Source: Liolophura sinensis (taxonomy: Eukaryota; Mollusca; Polyplacophora; Chitonida; Chitonidae). From it: a stretch of 64,000 bases of DNA. The position numbers and the translations under genes were made by a program. Positions 15,327 through 25,112 of the stretch are shown piece by piece. The number at the start of each line of letters is the position of its first letter. Position 1 is the first letter of the stretch. The notes beneath the pieces are model-generated. The model saw only the letters and a list, made by a program, of their open reading frames with translations. It did not search any database and was not told where the DNA came from. The DNA lies in assembly GCF_032854445.1 (NCBI RefSeq), contig NC_088298.1, positions 13,131,504-13,195,503 of the forward strand, written 5' to 3'.

Positions 15327-18300
15327 ATGTCATAATCACGTGCCCAGCAACGGCTCTTACTCCATGGAAACCAAGGAAATTTGCAATTTTTCAACAGCTG
15401 GAGTTGCCTGGTCCAATTACGCATCTGTTGGCACCTTTTTGATGTGGGTCAGTGTTCAATTGTACTTTTTACAGCAGACTGTATCAAGTACCTTGTGTTT
15501 TTTATATATAAGTGGTGTGGTTTTTCTACATGTAGATAAAGACATTGAGTTTGTCTTCGACTTAGAAGTAAGACAATTGCTGGGTGAGTTAAATGGGCTT
15601 GGCCCAAAGATTTGACGTCTTCTGGGCTACCGAAGGGCACATAACTTATAATCAAAAGTTGAATATGGTAACGACCAGTCGCGATGGTACATAGTAAATG
15701 TAGCCTATTTTCATTAGCAAAAAGACACAGCAAAAATCCAAAAGTGCAAACACTGTTCCAATGCTGCTGGCAAGAGGCTAATCTGAGGTTTTTTGCGACG
15801 AGAAATCGAATGGTGCAAACCGAGTTGCTCTCCGACCAATACTTTTGGCTGTAGCGACTATTGTATAATCATTGATGTAAAGATAACGTGCCCAGCAACG
15901 GCTCTTACTCCATTGAATCCAAGGAAATTTGCAATTTTTCAACAGCTGGGGATGCCTGACCCAATTCCGCATCGTTTGGCACCTTACTGATGTGGGTCAG
16001 TGTTCAATTGTAGTTTTTATAGCAGACTGTATCAAGTACCTTGTTTTATTTTATATACAAATTGTGTGGTTTTTCAACATGTAGATAAAGACATTGAGTT
16101 TGTCTTCGTCTTAGAAGTAAGACAAGTGCTGGGTGAGTTAAATGGGCTTGGCCCAAAGATTTCACGTCTTCTGGGCTACCGAAGGGCACATAACTTATAA
16201 TCAAAAGTTGAATATAGTAATGACCAGTGACAACGGTACATAGTAAATGTAGACGATTTCCATTAGCAAAAAGACTCGGGAAAAATCCAAAACTAGAAAA
16301 ACTGTTCGAATGCTGTTGGTAAGAGGCTAATCCGACGTATTTTGTGACGAGAAATCGAATGGTGGAAACCGAGTTGCTCTCCGACCAATACTTCTGGCTG
16401 TAGCGACAATTAAATGGTCATTAATGTCATAATCACGTGCCCAGCAACGGCTCTTACTCCATGGAAACCAAGGAAATTTGCAATTTGTCAAGAGCTGAAG
16501 ATCCCTGGTCCAATTACGCATCTTTTGGCACCTTATTGATGTGGGTCAGTGTTCAATTGTACTTTTTACAGCAGACTGTATCAAGTACCTTGTGTTTTTT
16601 TATATACAAATGGTGTGGTTTTTCTACACGTAGATAAAGACATTGAGTTTGTCTTCGTCTTAGAAGTAAGACAAGTGCTGGGTGAGTTAAATGGGCTTGG
16701 CCCAAAGAATTGACGTCTTCTGGGCTACCGAAGGGCACATAACTTATAATCAAAAGTTGAATATAGTAATGACCAGTGACAACGGTACATAGAAAATGTA
16801 GACGATTTCCATTAGCAAAAAGACCAGGCAAAAATCCAAAAGTAGAAAAACTGTTCCAATGCTGCTGTTAAGAGACTAATCCGACGTATTTTGTGACGAG
16901 AAATCGAATGGTGCAAACCGCGTTGCTCTCCGACCAATATTTTTGTCTGTAGCGACAATTGAATTATCATTTATATCAAGATCACGTGCCCAGCAACGGC
17001 CCTTACTCCATGGAAACCAAGGAAATTTGCAATTTTTCAACAGCTGGAGATGCCTGACCGAATTCCGCATCGTTTGGCACCTTATTGATGTGGGTCAGTG
17101 TTCAATTGTAATTTTTACAGCAGACTGTATCAAGTACCTTGTGTTTTTTATATACACATGGTATGTTTTTTTAAAATGTAGATAAAGACATTGAGTTTGT
17201 CTTCGACTTAGAAGTAAGACAATTGCTGGGTGAGTTAAATGGGCTTGGCCCAAAGATTTGACGTCTTCTGGGCTACCGAAGGGCACATAACTTATAATCA
17301 AAAGTTGAATATAGTAATGACCAGTCGCGATGGTACATAATAAATGTATCCGATTTCCATTAGCAAAAAGACACAGCAAAAATCCAAAAGAGCAAAAACT
17401 GTTCCAATGCTGTTGGTAAGAGGCTAATCCGACGTATTTTGTGACGAGAAATCGAATGGTGCAAACCGCGTTGCTCTCCCGACCAATACTTTTGGCTGTG
17501 GCAACAATTAAATGGTCATTGATGTCATAATCACGTGCCCTTCAACGGCTCTTACTCCATGAAAACCAAAGAAAATTTGCAATTTTTCAACAGCTGGAGT
17601 TGCCTGGTCCAATTACGCATCTTTTGGCACCTTATTGATGTGGGTCAGTGTTCAATTGTACTTTTTACAGCAGACTGTATCAAGTACCTTGTGTTTTTTA
17701 TATATAAGTGGTGTGGTTTTTCTACATGTAGATAAAGACATTGAGATTGTCTTCGACTTAGAAATAAGACAATTGCTGGGTGAGTTAAATGGCTTGGCCC
17801 AAAGATTTGACGTCTTCTGGGCTACCGAAGGGCACCTAACTTATACTCAAAAGTTGAATATGGTAATGACCAGTCGCGATGGTACAGAGTGATTGTAGCC
17901 GATTTCATTTAGCAAAAAGGCACAGCAAAAATCCAAAAGTGCAAAAACTGTTCCAATGCTGCTGGTAAGAGGATAATCCGACGTATTTTGTGACGAGAAA
18001 TCGAATGGTGCAAACCGCGTTGCTCTCCGACCAATAGTTTTGTCTGTAGCGACAATTGTATGATCATTGTTGTAAAGATAACGTGCCCAGCAACGGCTCT
18101 TACTCCATGGAAACCAAGGAAATTTGCAATTTTTCAACAGCTGGGGATGCCTGGCCCAATTACGCATCTTTTGGCACCTTATAGATGTGGGTCAGTGTTC
18201 AATTGTATTTTTTACAGCAGACTGTATGAAGTATCTAGTGTTTTATATATACAAGTGTTGTGGTTTTTCTACATGTAGATAAAGACATTGAGATTGTCTT

Positions 18301-20203
18301 CGACTTAGAAGTAAGACAATTGCTGGGTGAGTTAAATGGGCTTGGCCCAAAGATTTCACGTCTTATGGGCTACCGAATGGGCACATAACTTATAATCAAA
18401 AGTTAAATATGGTAATGACCAGTTGCTATGGTACTTAGTACATGTAGCGGATTTTAATTAGCAAAAAAGCACAGCAACAATCCAAAAGTGCAAAAAGTGT
18501 TCGAATGCTGCTGGTAAGAGGCTAATCCGACGTATTTTGTGACGAGAAATCGAATGGTGCAAACTGCGTTGCTCTCCGACCAATACTTTTGGCTGTATCG
18601 ACAATTGAATGATCATTGATGTCATAATCACGTGCCCAGCAACGTCTCTTACTCCATGGAAACCAAGGAAATTTGCAATTTTTTAACAGCTGGAGATGCC
18701 TGGCCCAATTACGCATCTTTTGGCACCTTATTGATGTGGGTCAGTGTTCAATTGTACTTTTTACAGCAGACTGTATCAAGTACCTTGTTTTTTTTATATA
18801 TAAGTGGTGTGGTTATTCTACATGTAGATAAAGACATTGAGTTTGTCTTCGACTTAGAAGAAAGACAATTGCTGGGTGAGTTAAATGGGCTTGGCCCAAA
18901 GATTTGACGTCTTCTGGGCTACCGAATGGGCACATAACTTATAATCAAAAGTTGAATATGGTAATGACCAGTCACAATGGTACATAGTAAATGTAGCCGA
19001 TTTCAATTAACAAAAAGGCACAGCAAAAATGCAAAATTGCAAAAACTGTTCCAATGCTGCTGGTAAGAGGATAATCCGACGTATTTTGTGACGAGAAATC
19101 GAATGGTGCAAACCGCGTTGCTCTCCAACCAATACTTTTGGCTGTAGCGACAATTGTATGATCATTGATGTAAAGATAACGTGCCCAGCAACGGCCCTTA
19201 CTCCATGGAAACCAAGGAAATTTGCAATTTTTCAACAGCTGGGGATGCCTGACCGAATTCCGCATCGTTTGTCACCTTAATTAATGTGGGTCAGTGTTCA
19301 ATTGTACTTTTTACAGCAGACTGTATCAAGTACCTTGTTTTATTTTATATACAAATTGTGTGGTTTTTTTACATGTAGATAAAGACATTGAGTTTGTCTT
19401 CGACTAAGAAGTAGGACAATTGCTGGGTGAGTTAATTGGGCTTGGCCCAAAGATTTGACGTCTTCTGGGCTACCGATGGGCACATAACTTATAATCCAAA
19501 GTTGAATATAGTAATGACCAGTCGCCATGGTACATAGTAAATGTAGCCGATTTCAATTAGCAAAAAGGCACAGCAAAAATCCAAAGGTGCAAAAACTGTT
19601 CCAATGCTGTTGGTAAGAGGCTAATCCGACGTATTTTGTGACGAGAAATCGAATGGTGCAAACTGCGTTGCTCTCCGACCAACAGTTTTGGCTGTAGCGA
19701 CAACTGAATGATCATTGATGTCATAATCACGTACCCAGCAACGGCTCTTACTCCATGGACACCAAGGAAATTTGCAATTTTTCAAATGCTGAGGATGCCT
19801 GACCCAATTCCGCATCGTTTGGCACCTTATTGATGTGGGTCAGTGTTCAATTGTACTTTTTACAGCAGACTGTATCAAGTACCTTTTTTTATTTATGCAA
19901 ATGGTGTGCTTTTTCTACATGTAGATAAAGACATTGAGTTTGTCTTCGACTTAGAAGTAAGACATTTGCTGGGTGAGTTAAATGGGCTTGGCCCAAAGAT
20001 TTGACGTCTTCTGGGCTACCGAAGGGCACATAACTTATAATCAAAAGTTGAATATAGTAATGACCAGTCACAATGGTACATAGTAAATGTAGACGATTGC
20101 CATTAGCAAAAAGACCAGGGAAAAATCCAAAACTAGAAAAACTGTTCCAATGCTGTTGGTAAGAGGCTAATCCGACGTCTTTTGTGACGAGAAATCGAAT
20201 GGG
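15327..20203. repeat. Dimeric higher-order pattern at the right end of the satellite
   Basis: Monomers starting near 15,327, 16,426, 17,524, 18,622 and 19,718 share the variant 'gtcataatcac'. The monomers between them, near 15,874, 18,070 and 19,168, share 'gtaaagataacgtg'. The spacing is about 1,098 bp, twice the monomer. The alternation is imperfect: the unit at 16,975 has a different variant. This is a different order from the five-monomer pattern at the left. Confidence 0.7.
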
Positions 20204-21829
20204 GCTGCTCCGCTTTATCGACAGCGTTCAATTCTTACCGACTTCCCTTGACAATCTGGTTGACGCCAAGAAACCTGAGGCTTTCCACATCACAGCCCGG
20301 TATAAGCCCGCCGAAGAAAATCGAAAGCTACTCATGCACAAGGGTGTCTACCCCTATGAGTATATGGACTCCTGGGAGCGCTTAGTCCAGCCTCCCACCA
20401 AAGAGGCTTTCTACAGTAAGCTACAAAGTCGGAGGCATTAGCGATGAGGACTACATCCACGCCCAACAGGTATAGAAGGCATTTGACTGCACCAATCTGG
20501 GAGACCACACAGACCTTTACTGCCGCACAGACGTGCTTAGTTTGGCCGATGTGTTTGAGGCCTTCCGGACCCCGCTCACTACTTTACGAGCCCAGGTCTC
20601 TCGCCAATAACCCGCAAGTGGAGGGATGCAACCCCGAAAGCCCAAACAGCTACATCCAATACCTGGACGCCAATAATCTATATGGCTATGAGTCAGTTTC
20701 TTCCAACGGGCGCTTTCCAGTGGGTAGGTGACGAGCAGCGTCTCGGTGAAACGATTGCTACCCACCCCCACGACAGTCCTTCCGGTTACATCCTCGAAGC
20801 CGACCTAGAGTACCTACATAACGCACATAACAGCTACCCATTAGGTCCGGAGCGTCTGGTGGTCCAGAAGGAGTGGATGTCAGACTATCAGCACAGCCTT
20901 CTAGGCAAGAAAGCGCCTACTGAGGTCGAAAAGCTGGTCCCCAACCTCCGCAACAAGGAACGGTACGTCCTGCACTACCGAAACCTACAGCTGTATCTAT
21001 CTCTGGGAATGCGCCTGACAAAGGTTCACCGGGCCCTGAGATTCGCCCACAGCCCTTGGATGGAACCCTATATCAGGATGAACACCGAGCTCCGAAAAAC
21101 GGCCGGGAGTAAATTCGAGAAGGACCTGTACAAGCTAATGAATAACTCGGTCTTCGGAAAAGCCATAGAGGACCTTCGGAAGCGTGTGGAGGTCAAGCTG
21201 GTACGCTCTGGAGAAGACGACAAGCTCCGACGCTTGATAGCCAGACATATTTGATGATGACCACGCAGCGATTCAGATGCACAAGACCCGTCTAGTCCTA
21301 AACCGACCTATCTACGTGGGCATGAGCATTCTAGATCTCTCAAAGCACCTGATGTACGACTTCCACTACAACCACATGAAGTCCCAGTACGGAGAGCGCT
21401 GCCAGCTCCTCTGTACTGACACGGATAGTCTGCTACTCGAGATTCAGACTGAGGATGTTTATAGGGATATGGCTGAGAATGCAAACCTGTACGACACCTC
21501 AGATTACCCACAAGACCAACCCCTGCACAGCGTAGCAAATATGAAGGTCTTGGGGGAAAATGAAGGACGAGTGCGCGGGGCGTCAGATCGCCGAATACAT
21601 TGGTCTGCGTCCCAAGATGTTCTCCATTCTGGAGGCAGGTGGAGCCAACATTAAGAAGGCCGAGAAAAAGATCTTCCGACACGGTATGGACGTGCTGCGA
21701 TCAGAGCGCCACCATATCTATGGGCAGCCCCTGAATAAGGTCTCACTGTCCCCCTTCGATAGTAAGCGCTGGATCGCCGAAGATGGTGTCCACACCTTGG
21801 CTTATGGCCATAGAGATGCTTCTCCTTGA
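20204..21829 (+). pseudogene. Polinton protein-primed DNA polymerase B, N-truncated and frameshifted
   Basis: Remnant of the family B replicative polymerase that copies the element from a protein primer. Polymerase motif A (YLDANNLYG) lies near 20,662, motif B (KLMNNSVFGK) near 21,135 and motif C (TDTDS) near 21,418. A C-terminal end typical of the family stops at 21,829. The exonuclease domain and anything upstream are absent, because satellite sequence begins at the left edge. Reading frame changes occur near 20,430, 20,565, 20,690, 21,230 and 21,565, with an in-frame TAG at 20,473-20,475. At about 20,565 a stretch normally found before motif A also appears to be deleted. It converges with the integrase downstream. 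Catalytic motifs survive but no continuous protein can be made. Confidence 0.92.
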
Positions 21830-21971
21830 CGGCAACGGCAGGATGAGCTGGAATGGACATCCAGGAACTACTAGCGCCGTAGAACCCCATCCGGGGGAAG
21901 CTGAGTATCGGGAGGCACTATAAGCAACTCCTCACGAACGAATCCCCGTCGCGGGCTATCCGACGTATCGT

Positions 21972-22865
21972 CTAGATAGTACAGCACGGGTTCATTAGGC
22001 TTTGTGACAGAGACCACACAGGATCAGTCGCACGGCGGCGGCCGCCCTCCAGCTCTCCAGGCTGATAGAGATAACAAACGCCAACACCCTCGGGAATCTT
22101 CCGCTCATTAAGTCTAACGGGACGACCTGGAACCGTCGAGGAAGGCTTATGGGGCACCCCTTTTGCCTTGATGGCGTCTTTCGGCTTTTTACCGATCAGT
22201 CTCGTTGTCTTGTTATTCAGAGCGGCCACAACAGAGGGCAGCCGAGCCACCCATTCAGTAGACCAGTCTTCGGGAGGGAGGCGCATCTCCTGGGCGTACT
22301 GATGTCCAAAGAGCCGCTCAGCCAGAGTACGGTTGAAAGGCTCCACTATGCCTTGGTCTCGGTGGATATCCACGCGGCCTCGGCGGACTGTGACATCATG
22401 TTTGGCCAGCAGTTGGCTCACCGCACCCATAAACCCGCGCCCAGGATCAACTTGGAGAAGCGTCGGCCATCTCATGGGTCCCCACTTGTAAATGCGAGTG
22501 AGAGCATCAGCGACTTCTTTGGAATCTTTAGTAGCCAGAGGTTCCGCCTCCTTGTAGCGAGAAGCGACATCAACAACTGTCAGCGCGTACTTATACAGCT
22601 TCCGGCATCGCCGATCATGTGGTAGAAATAGAAGATCGGCTTGGTGGATGTCATTCGGCGTGGAAACATCGAACATAGGCCTCGGTATTTTTCGGGGACG
22701 AGGCAGGTATATCTGCCAGATAGCCTGCTTTTTCAGCCAGGCCCGGACCACATCTTCGGAGACTTTAGCCACAGTGGAAAGTTTCTGGATGGCCGCGCGG
22801 CCCTTCCAGTACCCACGAGGGCTGTAGTAGATATTTGCCAGGCGAGTAGACACCTTACTAGCCAT
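21972..22865 (-). CDS. Polinton integrase (rve superfamily, DDE)
   Basis: A 297-codon open frame. The retroviral-type integrase core has candidate catalytic acids D77 (QADLLFLP), D140 (QVDPGRGFMG) and E175 (GIVEPFNRT). There are 34 residues between the second acid and the glutamate, close to the classical DD35E spacing. The N-terminal ~60 residues are basic and probably DNA-binding. The region after ~245 resembles the small barrel or chromo-like tail of Polinton integrases, though the last ~15 residues look unlike the family and may reflect a late frameshift. It would join element ends to target DNA and make short target duplications. This is the largest fully open Polinton gene here. The polymerase remnant lies tail to tail with it, 142 bp away. 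Confidence 0.9.
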   Translation of the reverse strand: MASKVSTRLANIYYSPRGYWKGRAAIQKLSTVAKVSEDVVRAWLKKQAIWQIYLPRPRKIPRPMFDVSTPNDIHQADLLFLPHDRRCRKLYKYALTVVDVASRYKEAEPLATKDSKEVADALTRIYKWGPMRWPTLLQVDPGRGFMGAVSQLLAKHDVTVRRGRVDIHRDQGIVEPFNRTLAERLFGHQYAQEMRLPPEDWSTEWVARLPSVVAALNNKTTRLIGKKPKDAIKAKGVPHKPSSTVPGRPVRLNERKIPEGVGVCYLYQPGELEGGRRRATDPVWSLSQSLMNPCCTI

Positions 22866-22986
22866 GTCATCAAGGTATTCTAACAGCCCTCAAATAGATT
22901 TGCGACGAAAAAGATGTTAATCATCGCGGCGCAAAACAACCGCCCGGCGAGGAGCTCGATGGTGAGTCCGGCACGGTGAGTTCGGA

Positions 22987-23436
22987 TTACTTGGTGAGTT
23001 TTGTGATTCCGTAACTCACACCCCCAACCACACACATTCCCAGGATGACGAAGGTCATCTCGCGGTGTTTTTGATTTTCACTAGGCACATAGAAATCGGA
23101 GAACTGTGGCTCTGAGCCCAGCAGCGCTTCGCGCGCATCGCGTGTAAGAGTTTTGCCCGTTACCCTAGAATACTCTCGGATTGCAGCGTCGACATCCCGG
23201 AACGTTTGGACAGCGTGGCCCTGGCGGCGGAGTTCATCGTTGATCCAGTCCAAGCGCTCAGTGCGCTTTCGGGCCCATTTTTCCTGGTCGGCTTGGAGCT
23301 GCTTTACAGCGCGGTCATGGCGCCTCCGCTCTTCGTCGACACCGGAACTCCTCAGCATCGAAAACATATAGTTGCTCCCGCTGAAGGCCAAAGCGTTTAC
23401 GAGGGCGCCGCCCATCATCATTGCGATGGAGGCCAT
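22987..23436 (-). CDS. Polinton small membrane protein, 149 aa
   Basis: Open frame with a hydrophobic, Gly/Ala/Ser-rich N-terminus (MMMGGALVNALAFSGSN), a charged helical middle (about residues 33-80, likely coiled coil) and a C-terminal transmembrane segment (about 128-145, FVILGMCVVGGVSYGI). This layout recurs in animal Polintons next to the integrase and capsid genes. The function is not established; a virion membrane or minor structural role is inference. Its start lies 3 bp beyond the end of the upstream gene, so the two are packed tandemly. The frame is intact. Confidence 0.75.
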   Translation of the reverse strand: MASIAMMMGGALVNALAFSGSNYMFSMLRSSGVDEERRRHDRAVKQLQADQEKWARKRTERLDWINDELRRQGHAVQTFRDVDAAIREYSRVTGKTLTRDAREALLGSEPQFSDFYVPSENQKHREMTFVILGMCVVGGVSYGITKLTK

Positions 23437-23438
23437 TA

Positions 23439-23678
23439 CTACTTGATTATATTGGGAGGGAGGAGCCCTTGTTTAATTAGCAGGTCCTTCGAAAACAAGG
23501 CCAGGCCTACATCTCCAATGACCATGCCGACGTCACGGGTTGTTAAGTCCAGCTTCGGGAGGGCTCCTTTCAGGAACATCTGGCCGAGACGAGCGTACCC
23601 AGTAGCCAGGAGAGAGACCACAGCGGCGTGGTAGGCTGCGCTGACTAGCACTTTTCCGTCATCGGGTGGAGTAGACAT
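23439..23678 (-). CDS. Polinton small hydrophobic protein, 79 aa
   Basis: Short open frame with two hydrophobic stretches (about residues 10-32, VLVSAAYHAAVVSLLATGYA, and 49-68, DVGMVIGDVGLALFS) separated by a LDLTTRDVG turn. Polintons commonly carry such two-helix proteins between the integrase and the ATPase/capsid block. No biochemical role is known to me. The start codon at 23,678 lies inside the 3' end of the upstream membrane-protein gene, overlapping by about 34 bp, and the stop is almost flush with the next start. The frame is intact. Confidence 0.7.
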   Translation of the reverse strand: MSTPPDDGKVLVSAAYHAAVVSLLATGYARLGQMFLKGALPKLDLTTRDVGMVIGDVGLALFSKDLLIKQGLLPPNIIK

Positions 23679-24141
23679 GCTGATCTGTATAGAAAGGGTC
23701 GCGACGTGTATTCAAATGGATTCTTTTCTTGCGGCGTGATATCTGCATGCGGCGTAATATCTGCGCCTCGTGCTGTATAGCGGCTGCGCCACACGCGTAG
23801 CAATACTAGTACTGCAAGGCTGCTAACGCCTAATAACGCCAGGGGCGCCCTCCAGTCGGTGATTTGATGTGCCTTCGTAGAATCCGGTTCCTTCGCGGCC
23901 TCCCCCTCCGGCTCCTTTGGCTGTTTCTTGGTGGAATCAGCTGCGCCAAGCAAAGCAGCCTTTGCCTCGCGAAGCTCGTCCTTGAGCTTTTCAGCCTTGG
24001 CCTTTCTCGCTGCAGCACCCGCTCGACCCGCAGCGACTTTTTGGGATTCTTCGCAGAGCCGTCATTCGTAGAATCCGCTGTCACCCCATCCGCTTCCCTC
24101 GGGCCTTCCGGATTCGTTGTACTCATGTTCCTCTGGATCAT
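23645..24141 (-). pseudogene. Polinton coiled-coil/transmembrane protein, one frame break
   Basis: The N-terminal part (start codon at 24,141, alternative ATG at 24,126) is Ser/Thr/Asp-rich. After a -1 frame change near 24,030 the sequence continues as an Ala/Lys/Glu-rich helix (AARKAKAEKLKDEL), a charged linker and one transmembrane segment (WRAPLALLGVSSLAVLVLL) with a short basic tail. The break falls at a run of five A followed by G. A simple base loss is the easiest reading, although the run resembles a weak slippery site. This is a membrane-anchored protein of unknown function typical of the class. Confidence 0.65.
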
Positions 24142-24207
24142 ACGGCTAATTTCTAGGACAGCAGTGGTGTTGAAATGAGCAGTGCTCAGCAGTGGTCAGC
24201 GCCATGG

Positions 24208-24474
24208 TTAACGGCGCCAAGTACTTACCATAGCAGTAGTATAGCCAGAAGCTAGCACTGCTAAGCGTCTGTTCAACAAATGGGTCGGTGGCGAGCTGTG
24301 CCATGAGCGGCTGTTATCGCTTGGCCTGCCCACCCACCGCAAGTGCCGCCAACCTATCCCTGAGCTCCCGTGCATCATCTTGTTGGCTGGTGTTAGGCTG
24401 TTGGCTTCGGCCGGGCTGTTGCCGGGCTCCTGCTCTTCGCCCAGAATCTCGTCTATAAGCTCGTCGGTATCCAT
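24208..24474 (-). CDS. Polinton small ORF of unknown function, 88 aa
   Basis: The acidic N-terminus (MDTDELIDEILGEEQE) looks like a true start, while the remainder (Arg/Ser/Trp-rich) looks like out-of-frame translation. This is probably the 5' part of a longer decayed gene. It sits between the ATPase and the coiled-coil membrane protein. This is where some Polintons place the cysteine protease, but no protease motif is visible. A 7-bp inverted repeat (acgtagg, 4-base loop, cctacgt) lies just upstream, between this start and the ATPase stop. Confidence 0.35.
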   Translation of the reverse strand: MDTDELIDEILGEEQEPGNSPAEANSLTPANKMMHGSSGIGWRHLRWVGRPSDNSRSWHSSPPTHLLNRRLAVLASGYTTAMVSTWRR

Positions 24475-24483
24475 GCTTCATAC

Positions 24484-24501
24484 GTAGGGGCGCCTACGTC
24501 T
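24484..24501. promoter_or_regulatory. Short inverted repeat between ATPase stop and next start
   Basis: acgtagg-ggcg-cctacgt forms a perfect 7-bp stem with a 4-base loop. It sits in the ~25-bp space between two minus-strand Polinton genes. It may act in transcription start or RNA processing; that is inference only. Confidence 0.3.
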
Positions 24502-25112
24502 AATATATAATCTTAGATGTGGCAGGCGTATCAGTCATTAGCAGGAGCTTAGAATGCGGATTTTTCTTGAGCTTCTGTCGAACCTCTGCCTTTTCGCTCT
24601 CGGCCTCGATGATGTGGTTCTCTTCCAGGCATTCTTTGAAGGAGTGCCGATCTTTGCAGTGGAATAAAGCCACCCACCTTTTCTGCTCGCGAAAGTCTTT
24701 GAGGACGGCGTTGTATTTCTGAGTGAGGACCCAGACGCTTTGCTTTGCAGGACGGCCCGAGAATGCCATGAATGACAGCATATTGTGTTTCTTTTTCATC
24801 GTCCAACGCGCTACAATCATCGATGATGTATAGGGTGGGCTCCCTTTCGAACAATCTGTAGAAAGCTCTCAGACAGTCGTTTAGCCGCTCGCCGGGGTCA
24901 AAACAATAGACCTTAGGGTCAGGCAGTATCCATCGCCGCCGGTATGCCTCGTTGTGATTAAGAGTGGGGCACAGGATCACAATGTGATGAATGAAACCGC
25001 GGAAAGGCCCCTCAAGAAGGTCCAGCACGGAGACTGTTTTGCCGCAGTTCGTCTGCCCAGAGATAATCGCGCAGAGGGCGTCATTAATAAAGCGCGCTAA
25101 CGAATCTACCAT
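24500..25112 (-). pseudogene. Polinton packaging ATPase (FtsK/HerA type), frameshifted
   Basis: The first ~102 codons carry a Walker A motif (GQTNCGKT, residues 19-26) and a Walker B motif (LYIIDDCS, about 94-101), as in the ATPases that pump DNA into capsids of polinton-like viruses. Near 24,806 the frame changes. The family's C-terminal half continues in another frame to a stop at 24,500, including the conserved WVLTQKYN segment. The start at 25,112 overlaps the capsid gene's 3' end by about 29 bp. Both nucleotide-binding motifs are preserved, so the break is probably recent. Confidence 0.88.

Larger units (their letters stand above)
1..20203. repeat. Satellite array, ~548-bp monomer, about 37 copies
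   Basis: The same ~548-bp unit repeats head to tail. The anchor gtcaagatcacgtgcccagc and its variants recur near 1, 549, 1097, 1646, 2196, 2744, 3287, 3835 and so on to about 19,718. Units are 543-552 bp; a variant lacking 6 bp between 'ggct' and 'ccatgg' accounts for the short ones. The last copy is cut at 20,203. Every monomer has open frames of 60-130 codons on both strands, but these follow from the shared repeat sequence, show frame breaks between copies and match no family I recognise, so I do not call genes. The array starts before the window. Confidence 0.97.

Noticed and set aside
1..20203. CRISPR array or rDNA spacer explanation for the tandem repeat
   Set aside because: The unit is ~548 bp with no short repeat/unique spacer pattern and no rRNA sequence; the context is eukaryotic.
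24208..24474. Polinton cysteine protease in the gap beside the ATPase
   Set aside because: No catalytic His, Asp or Cys context of the adenain family is visible; only an acidic N-terminal piece is plausible.
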